In this document: piece after piece, positions 49,900 to 58,272 of the stretch
Layout of the letters: each line of letters starts with the position of its first letter
How positions within the stretch are numbered: the first letter of the stretch is position 1
DNA from: SHVZ01 sp041906305
Lineage (GTDB): Bacteria > Pseudomonadota > Alphaproteobacteria > SHVZ01
Direction of reading: 5' to 3'
Length of the DNA stretch: 64,000 nucleotides
Assembly (NCBI GenBank): GCA_041906305.1
Contig: JAYRJL010000002.1
Span: 744,001 to 808,000 of the forward strand
The notes under the pieces: generated by a model
What the model saw: only the letters and a program-made list of their open reading frames with translations
Databases searched by the model: none
What the model was told of the DNA's origin: nothing
Program-made: the position numbers and the translations under genes

Positions 49900-50892
49900 T
49901 TGGCCGGACGCCTGGAAAAATTGATCGAAACGCCGGCGGGCGAGGATGTGCTGTCGGAAGTGCTCCGAACGGTCCGGCTCTCTGGCTCGCTGCAGTTCTG
50001 CGTCGTGAGCTCGGACGCCTGGCAAACCGATGACAAGCCGTCGATGGCCAAGAGCGCCGGCCGGAAGGCAAACGTCGTTCCCTTCCACATCGTGGCCGAC
50101 GGCGCCTGCTGGATCGAGATCGAGGGCCGGCGGACGGAGCTGGGTGCCGGCGACGTCGTTGCCTTCCCGTTCGGTACCGGCCATGTGATCGGCGTCGGCA
50201 GCGGCGGCCAGCTGGTGCGGCCGACCGACGAGCTGCCGCCGAAGCCCTGGCGCGACATCCCGGTGCTCCGCTACGGCGACGCCAAGGCGAAGCTACGTCT
50301 CCTCTGCGGCTACCTCGCCTGCGATGCGATCAACTTCGGGCCGTTGAGGAGCGCGCTCCCGTCGCTCCTGCACGTGAAGACCAGCGAGGCCGACGAATGG
50401 CTGAAGGCTACCGTTCGCCAGATGGTGGCCGAGGTCGATCGGCCCCGAAGCGGCGGCCGCTCGCTTCTGGAACGCCTGACCGAGATAACCTTCATCGAAG
50501 TCCTGCGCCACCGGATCGCCGAGGCGGCGCCCGGATCGACCGGATGGCTCGCGGCGCTGGCCGACAAGCAGCTCGGCCGCTGCCTCGCCCTGATACACGA
50601 CGATCCGGCGCGCGGCTGGTCGGTGAACGCGCTGGCGGCCGCCGTCGGCGTCTCGCGTAGCGTGCTGACCGAGCGCTTCGAGACCGTGCTTTCAACCTCG
50701 CCGATGCGCTATGTCCGCGACTGGCGCCTCTACCTCGCCAGCGTCGCCCTCGGTACCTCGTCCAAGGCCATCGCCGCCATCGCCGAAGAGGCCGGATACG
50801 GCACCGAAGCCGCCTTCAGCCGCGCCTGCTCGCGCAACCACGGCATGCCGCCGCATGCCTGGCGCCAGGCCGCCGGGAAAAGCCGCGCCTGA
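49900..50892 (+). CDS. AraC-family transcriptional regulator with cupin (Cupin_6) domain
   Basis: 330 residues from a TTG at 49900, six bases after GGAGGAA; a longer frame from a TTG at 49834 has no ribosome site. The N-terminal cupin spans about 15-180 (HIVADGACWIEIEGRRTELGAGDVVAFPFG is the beta-barrel core). The C-terminal AraC HTH is at about 215-325: LAAAVGVSRSVLTERFETVL and AEEAGYGTEAAFSRACSRNHGMPPHAWR. Such Cupin_6 regulators often control redox or aldehyde genes. It is divergent from the DsrE gene. Confidence 0.88.
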   Translation: MAGRLEKLIETPAGEDVLSEVLRTVRLSGSLQFCVVSSDAWQTDDKPSMAKSAGRKANVVPFHIVADGACWIEIEGRRTELGAGDVVAFPFGTGHVIGVGSGGQLVRPTDELPPKPWRDIPVLRYGDAKAKLRLLCGYLACDAINFGPLRSALPSLLHVKTSEADEWLKATVRQMVAEVDRPRSGGRSLLERLTEITFIEVLRHRIAEAAPGSTGWLAALADKQLGRCLALIHDDPARGWSVNALAAAVGVSRSVLTERFETVLSTSPMRYVRDWRLYLASVALGTSSKAIAAIAEEAGYGTEAAFSRACSRNHGMPPHAWRQAAGKSRA

Positions 50893-50972
50893 GGAAGGGC
50901 TTAGCGGGCGCTTGCCCCCGCCTCCCGCCCCGGCTACGAGAAGGCTTCCAGCCGCCCCAACCGGACCCCCGA

Positions 50973-52130
50973 ATGCGCCCCTCCCCCGTCCAAGGCCCCC
51001 TCAGCGGGATCACCGTCATCGACCTCTCCCGCATCCTGGCGGGCCCCTACTGCACCTTCCTGATGGCCGAGATGGGTGCCCGGGTGATCAAGGTCGAGAC
51101 GCCCGGCAAGGGGGATGACGCCCGCGAGTACGGACCGTTCGTGAAGGGCCGCTCGGCCTATTTCATGTCGGTCAACCGGGGCAAGGAGTCGATCGTCCTC
51201 GACCTCAAGAAGCCCGACGACAAGGCGATCTTCGAGAAGCTCCTCGCCGAGGCCGATGTGCTGGTCGAGAATTTCCGGCCGGGCACCATGGAAAAGCTCG
51301 GCTACGGCTGGGAGCATCTGCATCCGAAGTTCCCGAAGCTGATCTACGCGGCCGCCTCAGGCTTCGGCCACACGGGTCCCGACTCCCAGCGCCCGGCCTA
51401 CGACATGGTCGTGCAGGGTCTCGGCGGCATCATGAGCGTCACCGGCCATCCCGGCGGACCGCCGACGCGCTCGGGCATGTCGATCGGCGACATCGGCGCC
51501 GGGCTCTACACCGCGGTCGCGGTCAACGCCGCGCTTTTCGCGCGCGCCGCCAGCGGCAAGGGCTCGAAGGTCGACATCTCGATGTTCGACTGCCAGCTGG
51601 CGCTGCTCGAGAACGCCGCGATGCGTTATTTCGTCTCCGGCAAGGCACCGGGGCCCCTCGGCGCGCGCCACCCCTCGATCACGCCGTTCGAGGCGTTCGA
51701 CACCGCGAGCAATCCGATCATCATCGCCGCCGGCAACGACAGCCTGTTCGTCAGGCTAGCGTCCGCGCTGGGCAAGCCGGAGATGGCGAAGGACCCGCGC
51801 TACCTCACCAACGATCTCCGCAACCAGAACGTCGATGTGCTTAAAGCAGAGATCGAGGCGGTGCTGAAGACCAAGCCGGTCGGTCACTGGATGGACCTGC
51901 TGGACGCCGCCGGCATTCCGGCCGGCCCCATCAACAACATCGCCCAGGCGATCGACCATCGGCAGGCCAAGGCCCGCAACATGGTCGTCGAGCTCGAAGA
52001 CCCGGTCGCCGGCAAGATGAAGTTCATAGGCAACCCGATGAAGATCTCCGGCTTCCCCGATCCTTCGACCCGCGCGCCCGCGCCGGACCTCGACGGCAAC
52101 CGGGCCCAGATCCTGGCCGAGCTCAAGTAG
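50973..52130 (+). CDS. CoA-transferase family III (CaiB/BaiF) protein
   Basis: Moves CoA between carboxylic acids, 385 residues, close to the family norm (about 400). The N-terminal LAGPYCTFLMAEMGARVIKVE is diagnostic, and the catalytic aspartate is in MSIGDIGAGLYTA (Asp173). The last part SGFPDPSTRAPAPDLDGN is the usual C-terminal block. The aldehyde dehydrogenase starts 18 bases later, so they are likely co-transcribed and may act on one acid. The ATG has no clear ribosome site. Substrate unknown. Confidence 0.9.
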   Translation: MRPSPVQGPLSGITVIDLSRILAGPYCTFLMAEMGARVIKVETPGKGDDAREYGPFVKGRSAYFMSVNRGKESIVLDLKKPDDKAIFEKLLAEADVLVENFRPGTMEKLGYGWEHLHPKFPKLIYAAASGFGHTGPDSQRPAYDMVVQGLGGIMSVTGHPGGPPTRSGMSIGDIGAGLYTAVAVNAALFARAASGKGSKVDISMFDCQLALLENAAMRYFVSGKAPGPLGARHPSITPFEAFDTASNPIIIAAGNDSLFVRLASALGKPEMAKDPRYLTNDLRNQNVDVLKAEIEAVLKTKPVGHWMDLLDAAGIPAGPINNIAQAIDHRQAKARNMVVELEDPVAGKMKFIGNPMKISGFPDPSTRAPAPDLDGNRAQILAELK

Positions 52131-52148
52131 ATCCAAGGAACCTTCGAC

Positions 52149-53642
52149 ATGACCAACCAGCTCTCGCCCAATCTCGACCCGCGCGCGCTCGCAGGACTGC
52201 TCTCGGGCAAGCACCTGATCGACGGCGCGTTGGTGCCGGCGGCCTCGGGCAAGACCTTCGACGTCAAGAGCCCGGCGACGCGCGAGATCGTGGCGCAGGC
52301 TGCGTTCGGAGAGAAGGCAGACGTCGACCTCGCGGTCGCGGCGGCGAAGAAGGCGCAAGCCGCCTGGAGCAAGCGCGCGGCGCGAGAGCGCGGCAAGCTG
52401 ATCGCCGAATGCGGCCGAGTCCTCGCCGGGCATGTCGAGGAGCTGGGCCGCCTGATCGCGCTCGAGACGGGCAAGGCTCTCCGCACCGAAAGCCGCGTCG
52501 AGGCCTCGGTGCTGGCCGACGCCTTCACCTTCTATGGCGGCCTGGGGTCGGAGCTGAAGGGCGAGACCATCCCCTTCAACCCGAACATGCTGTCGATGAC
52601 TGTGGTCGAGCCGATCGGCGTGGTCGGCGCGATCATCCCGTGGAACGTGCCGCTGATGCTGATGGCGCTCAAGATCGCGCCGGCGATGGTGGCGGGCAAC
52701 GCCGTGGTCGTTAAGTCGGCCGAGGAGGCGCCGCTCGCGGTGCTCCGCGTCTGCCAGATCCTGAACCAGATCCTGCCGCCCGGCGTGTTCAACATGCTCT
52801 CCGGCATGGGGCCCGAATGCGGCGCGCCCCTGGTGGCGCACAAGGACGTCGGCAAGGTCACGTTCACCGGCTCGGTCGAGACCGGAAAGATCGTCTACAA
52901 GACCGCGGCCGAGAAGCTGATCCCGGTCACGCTCGAGCTCGGCGGAAAGTCGCCGATGATCGTCATGGGCGACGCCGACCTCGACCGCGCGGTGGACGGC
53001 GCGGTCGTCGGCATGCGCTTCACCCGCCAGGGCCAAAGCTGCACCGCGGCCTCGCGCATCTTCGTGCACGAGTCGATCCACGACGCCTTCGTCTCGAAGC
53101 TGAAGACCAAGGTCGACGCGATGAAGATGGGCGATCCGCTGGACGAGACGACCGACATCGGCACGATCATCTCGATCCAGCAGTTCGAGAAGGTGGAGAG
53201 CTACATCAGGATCGGCGAGTCCGAGGGCGCCACCGCGCATCGCTGCTCGGCCAAGCCCGCCGACGGCAAGCTCAAGGACGGTCTCTATGTGCAGCCGGTG
53301 ATCTTCACCGGGCTCTCGAACGACTCCCGCGTCGCGCGCGAGGAGATCTTCGGACCCGTGACCTGCGTCATCAAGTTCAAGGAGTACGACGAGGTCATCG
53401 CCGCAGCGAACGACACCGAATACGGCCTTGCCGCCTCGATCTGGACCCGGGACCTCAAATGGGCGCTAGACGCGACCCGCCGGATCGATGCCGGCCTCGT
53501 CCAGGTGAACCAGAACCTCGTCGTCCAGCCCGGCATGTCCTATGGCGGCTTCCGCGCCTCCGGTCTCGGCAAGGAAGCCTCGCTGGAGGCGATGCTGGAG
53601 CACTTCACCCGCAAGAAGATGGTGATGGTGAACCTGCAATAG
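52149..53642 (+). CDS. Aldehyde dehydrogenase family protein
   Basis: NAD(P)-dependent oxidation of an aldehyde to an acid, 497 residues. The catalytic cysteine is in RQGQSCTAASR (Cys298), the general-base glutamate in TLELGGKSP (about 264) and the cofactor loop in FTGSVETGK. AAGGA is nine bases before the ATG. It is paired with the CoA-transferase upstream. The sequence does not decide between semialdehyde and simple aldehyde substrates. Confidence 0.92.
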   Translation: MTNQLSPNLDPRALAGLLSGKHLIDGALVPAASGKTFDVKSPATREIVAQAAFGEKADVDLAVAAAKKAQAAWSKRAARERGKLIAECGRVLAGHVEELGRLIALETGKALRTESRVEASVLADAFTFYGGLGSELKGETIPFNPNMLSMTVVEPIGVVGAIIPWNVPLMLMALKIAPAMVAGNAVVVKSAEEAPLAVLRVCQILNQILPPGVFNMLSGMGPECGAPLVAHKDVGKVTFTGSVETGKIVYKTAAEKLIPVTLELGGKSPMIVMGDADLDRAVDGAVVGMRFTRQGQSCTAASRIFVHESIHDAFVSKLKTKVDAMKMGDPLDETTDIGTIISIQQFEKVESYIRIGESEGATAHRCSAKPADGKLKDGLYVQPVIFTGLSNDSRVAREEIFGPVTCVIKFKEYDEVIAAANDTEYGLAASIWTRDLKWALDATRRIDAGLVQVNQNLVVQPGMSYGGFRASGLGKEASLEAMLEHFTRKKMVMVNLQ

Positions 53643-53663
53643 GCCTCGGGTGTCATAAGCCTG

Positions 53664-55985
53664 ATGCGCATCGTCGGCTGGATCCTCGGAAGCCTGTTCG
53701 GCCTCTGCCTCGTGGCGGCGGTCGCCGCGGCCGTCCTCCTCTGGGGCGGGCTGCCGAATACCAGCGGCGAGGTCAGGCTCGACGGGCCGTCGGCACCGAT
53801 CACCATCGTCCGTGACGGGCGCGGCATTCCCTACATCAAGGCGGCCAACGAGACCGATGCTGCCTTCGCTCTCGGCTACGTCCACGCCCAGGATCGCTTC
53901 GCCCAGATGGAGCTGATGCGCCGCCTGGTCTCGGGCCGCCTCTCGGAGATTTTCGGCGCAGTCACCATCGAATCCGACCGCTTCATGCGGACGCTCGGCC
54001 TTGGAAGGCTCGCCGAGGAAGGCGTCACCAAGCTCTCGGCCGAGACGCAGGCCGAACTCGCCGCCTACGCCGCCGGCGTCAACGCCGCGCTCGCGCACCG
54101 CTGGCTGCCGCCGCCCGATCTTGTTCTCGCCGGCAAGCCGGATCCCTGGACGCCGGCGGATACTCTCAAGTGGCAACGGCTCATGGCGCTGCAGCTCACC
54201 TGGAACTGGCGGGACGAACTCGCGCGGGTGCGTCTCTCGGCACGGCTCTCGCCCGACCAGCTTCGCGACCTCTACGACCGCACGGCCGACGGTCCCTACG
54301 TGCCGCTGGCCGGGCTCGATCCAGATCACGCGCGTCGCCTGCTGGCGGCGATCCCGCGCGAGGCCGAGCCGCGTACGGCTTCCAACATCTGGGCGCTGTC
54401 GGGGAACCGCACAGAAACCGGGAAGCCGCTGCTCGCCAACGATCCGCATCTGGCGCTCACCTTGCCGAACCTCTGGTACCTGGCTCGGATCGAGCTTCCC
54501 GATCGCGTCCAAGTAGGCGCTACCGCGCCCGGCGTGCCGTTTACGGTCCTCGGCCACAATGGCCGCGTCGCCTGGGGCATGACGACGACCCAGGCGGACT
54601 CGGCCGACCTCTTCGTCCTCGATGTGATGCCGGATGGCCGCTATCTCGCCGCCGACGGTCCCCGGGAATTCCTGAGCCGGACCGAGACCATCAACGTCAA
54701 GCGCGGCGACCCGGTCACGCTCACCATCCGCGAGAGCCTGCATGGCCCGGTGATCTCGGATGCGCTCCGTCGCGTCGCGCGCGAGAACCAGGCGGTCGCG
54801 CTCGCGTCGACCGCGCTCCAGGCGGACGACCACACCGCCGACGCCCTTGCGCGCCTGCTGCGCGCGACCTCAATCTCGGAAGCGCAAGCCGCGCTCGGCG
54901 ACTTTCAGGCGCCGCTGCAGAACGTGGGTGTCGCCGATACCGCCGGCCATATCGGCCTCTTCATCTCCGGGCGCATCCCGGTCCGCGACGGAGACGGGTG
55001 GATGCCGGCACCGGGCTCCGAGCCGGCGCGTGCCTGGAAGGGCTGGCGGCCGCGCGATCCCGACTTCACGGTGATCGATCCGCCGTCCGGCCGCATCGTC
55101 AACGCCAACAACGCACCGGTCGCCGATCCGGCGGCTCGCGGCTACGGCCTCGACTTCGACACCACCTATCGCGCACGGCGGATCGCCGAGCGTCTCGACG
55201 AGCGGCCCAAGGCGACGACTCGCGACATGGTCGAGATCCAGGCGGACGCGGTCTCGACGATGGCCAAAGACGTGCTGCCGACCCTGCTGCGGCTCACGCC
55301 ACGCACCGATGCCACCGCCCAGGCCCTCGACCGGCTCGCCGCCTGGAATGGCGAGATGCGGCGCGACCGGCCCGAGCCGCTGATCTTCACGGCTTGGTGG
55401 CGCCACCTGCTGCACGCGATCTTCGCCGACGACCTCGGCGAGGCCTGGGGCGAGATCCTACCGCGCCCCGGTGTCGTGACACGCGCGCTCACCGAGCGGG
55501 GCACGTGGTGCGACGTCATCTCCACGCCGGCGGTCGAGACCTGTCCCGATCGCCTCGCCTATGCGCTCGACGAGGCCTTCAAGGACCTGACACGGCGATA
55601 TGGCACCAATCCGGACAAGTGGCGCTGGGGCAATGCCCATCGCGCCCGCCTCGCCCATCCGTTGCTGGGCCGGATCCCAGGGATCGGTGAGTTGTTCAAG
55701 GTCGAGCCCGAAACCGACGGCGACAACTGGACCGTCAATCGGGCGCAGAGCCGTCTGCTCGACGACTACGATCCGTTCGGCGACGTGCATGGCGCCGGGT
55801 ATCGCGCGGTCTATGACCTGGCAGACCTTGATCGCTCGCTCTTCCAGATGTCCCTGGGCCAGTCCGGTCATCGTCTGTCACCGCACTTCTCCGACCTGGC
55901 CCGGTCGTGGGCCGACGGCTCTCCCTTCCGCATCGGCCGGGATCCCGAAGGACCGACCGCGACGCTGACCCTCCGCCCGCGCTAA
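53664..55985 (+). CDS. Penicillin acylase family (S45) N-terminal nucleophile hydrolase
   Basis: Self-processing amidase, 773 residues. A single N-terminal hydrophobic helix (ILGSLFGLCLVAAVAAAVLLWGG, about 5-30) anchors or exports it. The alpha-subunit block is GRGIPYIKAANETDAAFALGYVHAQDRFAQME, and the beta-subunit nucleophile is Ser240 in RTASNIWALSG, the position of autocatalytic cleavage. The NANNAP and WGNAHRARLAHPL segments match the family. Such enzymes hydrolyse side-chain amides, including some acyl-homoserine lactones; the real substrate is unknown. Confidence 0.9.
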   Translation: MRIVGWILGSLFGLCLVAAVAAAVLLWGGLPNTSGEVRLDGPSAPITIVRDGRGIPYIKAANETDAAFALGYVHAQDRFAQMELMRRLVSGRLSEIFGAVTIESDRFMRTLGLGRLAEEGVTKLSAETQAELAAYAAGVNAALAHRWLPPPDLVLAGKPDPWTPADTLKWQRLMALQLTWNWRDELARVRLSARLSPDQLRDLYDRTADGPYVPLAGLDPDHARRLLAAIPREAEPRTASNIWALSGNRTETGKPLLANDPHLALTLPNLWYLARIELPDRVQVGATAPGVPFTVLGHNGRVAWGMTTTQADSADLFVLDVMPDGRYLAADGPREFLSRTETINVKRGDPVTLTIRESLHGPVISDALRRVARENQAVALASTALQADDHTADALARLLRATSISEAQAALGDFQAPLQNVGVADTAGHIGLFISGRIPVRDGDGWMPAPGSEPARAWKGWRPRDPDFTVIDPPSGRIVNANNAPVADPAARGYGLDFDTTYRARRIAERLDERPKATTRDMVEIQADAVSTMAKDVLPTLLRLTPRTDATAQALDRLAAWNGEMRRDRPEPLIFTAWWRHLLHAIFADDLGEAWGEILPRPGVVTRALTERGTWCDVISTPAVETCPDRLAYALDEAFKDLTRRYGTNPDKWRWGNAHRARLAHPLLGRIPGIGELFKVEPETDGDNWTVNRAQSRLLDDYDPFGDVHGAGYRAVYDLADLDRSLFQMSLGQSGHRLSPHFSDLARSWADGSPFRIGRDPEGPTATLTLRPR

Positions 55986-55994
55986 AAGACGTCC

Positions 55995-57227
55995 ATGTCC
56001 GTCACGCTCGCCGACATAAGTGCCGCCGCAAAGGCGCTCGATGGCCACATCGTCCGCACCCCGACCGTGCCCGCGCCCGGCCTTTCGGCCGAGCTCGGCT
56101 GCGACCTCCGCCTCAAGCTGGAGACCCAGCAGCACACCGGCTCGTTCAAGCCGCGCGGCGCCTTCGTCAAGATCCACAGCCTGGGCGAGGCACAGCGACG
56201 CGCCGGCGTGATCGCCATGTCGGCCGGCAACCATGCGCAGGGGGTCGCCTTCTGGGCCGGGCGCCTCGGCATTCCCGCCATCATCGTGATGCCGAAGGCG
56301 ACGCCGTTCTCGAAGGTCGAGCGCACCCGCGCCTACGGCGCCAAGGTCGAGCTGCATGGCGCCAACCTGAGCGAAGCCGCCGAGCACGCCGAGAAGCTCG
56401 CGGCGCGCGACGGCCTCACCTTCGTCCATCCCTACGACGATCCGCAGGTGATCGCCGGCCAGGGAACGCTCGCGCTCGAGATGCTGGCCGACGCGCCCGA
56501 GCTCGACTGCCTCGTGATCCCGATCGGCGGGGGCGGCATGGCTTCCGGCATCGCGATCGCCGCCAAGGCGCTGAAGCCCGGCATCGAGATCGTCGGCGTG
56601 CAGGCAAAGCTCTATCCGTCGATGGCGCAGGTTCTCTCCAATCAGCCGCCGACATCGGGTGGCGACACGCTGGCCGAGGGCATCGCGGTCAAGTCGCCGG
56701 GCAGGATCACCCGCGAGATCATCCGCGAGCACGTCTCCGAGATCCTGCTGCTCGACGAGAGCGCGATCGAGGACGCGGTCCAGAACCTCGCCGAAAGCCA
56801 GAAGCTGGTGGCCGAGGGAGCCGGCGCCGCCGGCGTCGCCGCGATCCACACGAACGCCGCGCGCTTCCGCGGGCGGTGCGTGGGCACGGTGATCTGCGGC
56901 GGCAACATCGACTCGCGCATGCTCGCGTCCGTGCTGATGCGCGGCCTCGTCCGCGATGGCCGGATGGCCCGGATCCGAGTCGAGCTCTCCGACGCGCCGG
57001 GCCAGCTCGCCGCGGTCGCGACGCTGATCGCGGCGGCCGGCGGAAACATCGTCGAGAGCTACCATCAGCGCCTGTTCCAGGACGTGCCGATCAAGCACGC
57101 CGAGCTCGACGTGGTGGTCGAGACACGGAACCTGGACCACGTCCATGAGATCCTGGATCGGCTCCGCGACGCCGGGTTCCCGCCCCGCCTGCTGTCCGCG
57201 ACCAAGGAGGCGGGCGCCTTTCTCTGA
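55995..57227 (+). CDS. Threonine ammonia-lyase (threonine dehydratase) with ACT domain
   Basis: PLP enzyme turning threonine into 2-oxobutanoate and ammonia, 410 residues. The PLP lysine is in HTGSFKPRGA (Lys52), the phosphate loop is GGGGMASG and a C-terminal ACT domain (about 325-405, IRVELSDAPGQLAAVATLIAAAGGNIVES) gives regulation. The length and single ACT domain correspond to the catabolic-like YgeX/TdcB-plus-ACT group rather than the two-ACT biosynthetic IlvA (about 510). ATG ten bases after the acylase stop. Confidence 0.9.
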   Translation: MSVTLADISAAAKALDGHIVRTPTVPAPGLSAELGCDLRLKLETQQHTGSFKPRGAFVKIHSLGEAQRRAGVIAMSAGNHAQGVAFWAGRLGIPAIIVMPKATPFSKVERTRAYGAKVELHGANLSEAAEHAEKLAARDGLTFVHPYDDPQVIAGQGTLALEMLADAPELDCLVIPIGGGGMASGIAIAAKALKPGIEIVGVQAKLYPSMAQVLSNQPPTSGGDTLAEGIAVKSPGRITREIIREHVSEILLLDESAIEDAVQNLAESQKLVAEGAGAAGVAAIHTNAARFRGRCVGTVICGGNIDSRMLASVLMRGLVRDGRMARIRVELSDAPGQLAAVATLIAAAGGNIVESYHQRLFQDVPIKHAELDVVVETRNLDHVHEILDRLRDAGFPPRLLSATKEAGAFL

Positions 57228-57313
57228 CGGCGCGGGAGCGGCTTTCCGGCCCGAATCGCTCAAAATTACGCGAACTTACTTGTCCGGCCGGGCTCGAATC
57301 GGCCAATATTCTC

Positions 57314-57365
57314 GGAACGTTCCACTAAACCGTTGTTCGCGGAGGGGAAATTCCCCAATATCCGC
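57314..57365. promoter_or_regulatory. Two palindromes upstream of motA
   Basis: GGAACGTTCC (57314-57323) is a perfect 10-base palindrome. GGGGAAATTCCCC (57344-57356) is a perfect 13-base palindrome around a central A, itself flanked by GCGGA and TCCGC (57339-57343, 57361-57365). They sit 40-90 bases before the motA ATG. They could be operator sites or 5' UTR structures; no regulator is identified. Confidence 0.45.
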
Positions 57366-57404
57366 CGGGGTGGAGCCGTACGCGCTCGGGCGAGCGAGGA
57401 TTCC

Positions 57405-58265
57405 ATGTTTCCGATCATCGGCTGGCTGGTCGTTCTGGGGTGCGTCGCGGGCGGATATGCCGGCGGCGGTGGGCATTTCGGGGTGCTGTGGCAGCCCTTC
57501 GAGTACCTGATCATCCTCGGGTCCTCGGTCGGCGCCTTTATCGTCGCCAACCCGAAGCACGTGCTCGGCGCCGCGGGCAAGGGCCTGGGCAAGGCGCTCA
57601 AGGGGCCGGGCTACACCAAGGAGCATTACCTCGAGCTGCTGAGCCTCATGTACGCCATCTTCAAGCTGGCGAAGACTAAGGGCATGCTCGCGATCGAAAG
57701 CCACGTCGAGCGCCCCGAAGAGAGTTCGCTCTTCCAGCAGTTCCCGAAGTTCGCCGCCGACCATCACGCGGTCGAGTTCCTTTGCGACTACCTCCGCATG
57801 ATGACGCTGGGTACCGACAATCCGCATGAGATGGAGACGCTGCTCGACGCCGAGATCGAGACCCATCACAGCGAGGAGCTGGCGGTCGCCAACGCGGTCC
57901 GAAACATGGGCGACGGCATGCCGGCGCTGGGCATCGTCGCGGCGGTGCTGGGCGTCATTCACACCATGGGCTCGATCACCGAGCCGCCGGAAGTGCTGGG
58001 CAAGCTGATCGGCGCGGCGCTGGTCGGCACGTTCTTCGGGGTCATGATGTCGTACGGCTTCGTCTCGCCGCTCGCCAACACGATCGAGCAGACGGCAAAC
58101 GCCGACGGCAAGTACTACCAGTGCATGAAGAGCGGCCTGCTGGCCCATATGCAGGGCTATGCGCCGGCGGTCTCGGTCGAGTTCGCGCGCAAGACCTTGA
58201 TGTCCGGCGTCAGGCCGACCTTCTACGAGGTTGAAGAAGCGGTCGCGGCGCTGCCGCCGGTCTGA
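57405..58265 (+). CDS. motA: Flagellar motor stator protein MotA
   Basis: Proton-channel subunit of the flagellar motor, 286 residues. N-terminal helices (IIGWLVVLGCVAGGYAGG; FEYLIILGSSVGAFIVANP) are the MotA_N region. The cytoplasmic loop has the rotor-contacting charged block HVERPEESSLF, and the two C-terminal helices include GMPALGIVAAVLGVIHTMG with the conserved proline. The ATG at 57405 has AGGA eight bases upstream; the earlier in-frame start at 57333 gives a non-family tail. motB follows by seven bases. Confidence 0.94.
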   Translation: MFPIIGWLVVLGCVAGGYAGGGGHFGVLWQPFEYLIILGSSVGAFIVANPKHVLGAAGKGLGKALKGPGYTKEHYLELLSLMYAIFKLAKTKGMLAIESHVERPEESSLFQQFPKFAADHHAVEFLCDYLRMMTLGTDNPHEMETLLDAEIETHHSEELAVANAVRNMGDGMPALGIVAAVLGVIHTMGSITEPPEVLGKLIGAALVGTFFGVMMSYGFVSPLANTIEQTANADGKYYQCMKSGLLAHMQGYAPAVSVEFARKTLMSGVRPTFYEVEEAVAALPPV

Positions 58266-58272
58266 TCTCTCG

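Noticed and set aside
51756..53240. Long minus-strand open frame opposite the CoA-transferase and aldehyde dehydrogenase genes
   Set aside because: The product is Arg/His/Asp-rich, with no recognisable domain, while the opposite strand carries two clear enzymes.
57314..57335. GGAAC ... CGTT before motA as a second stress-sigma promoter
   Set aside because: The spacer is 12 bases rather than 16-17, and GGAAC is part of a GGAACGTTCC palindrome, so the match is not convincing.
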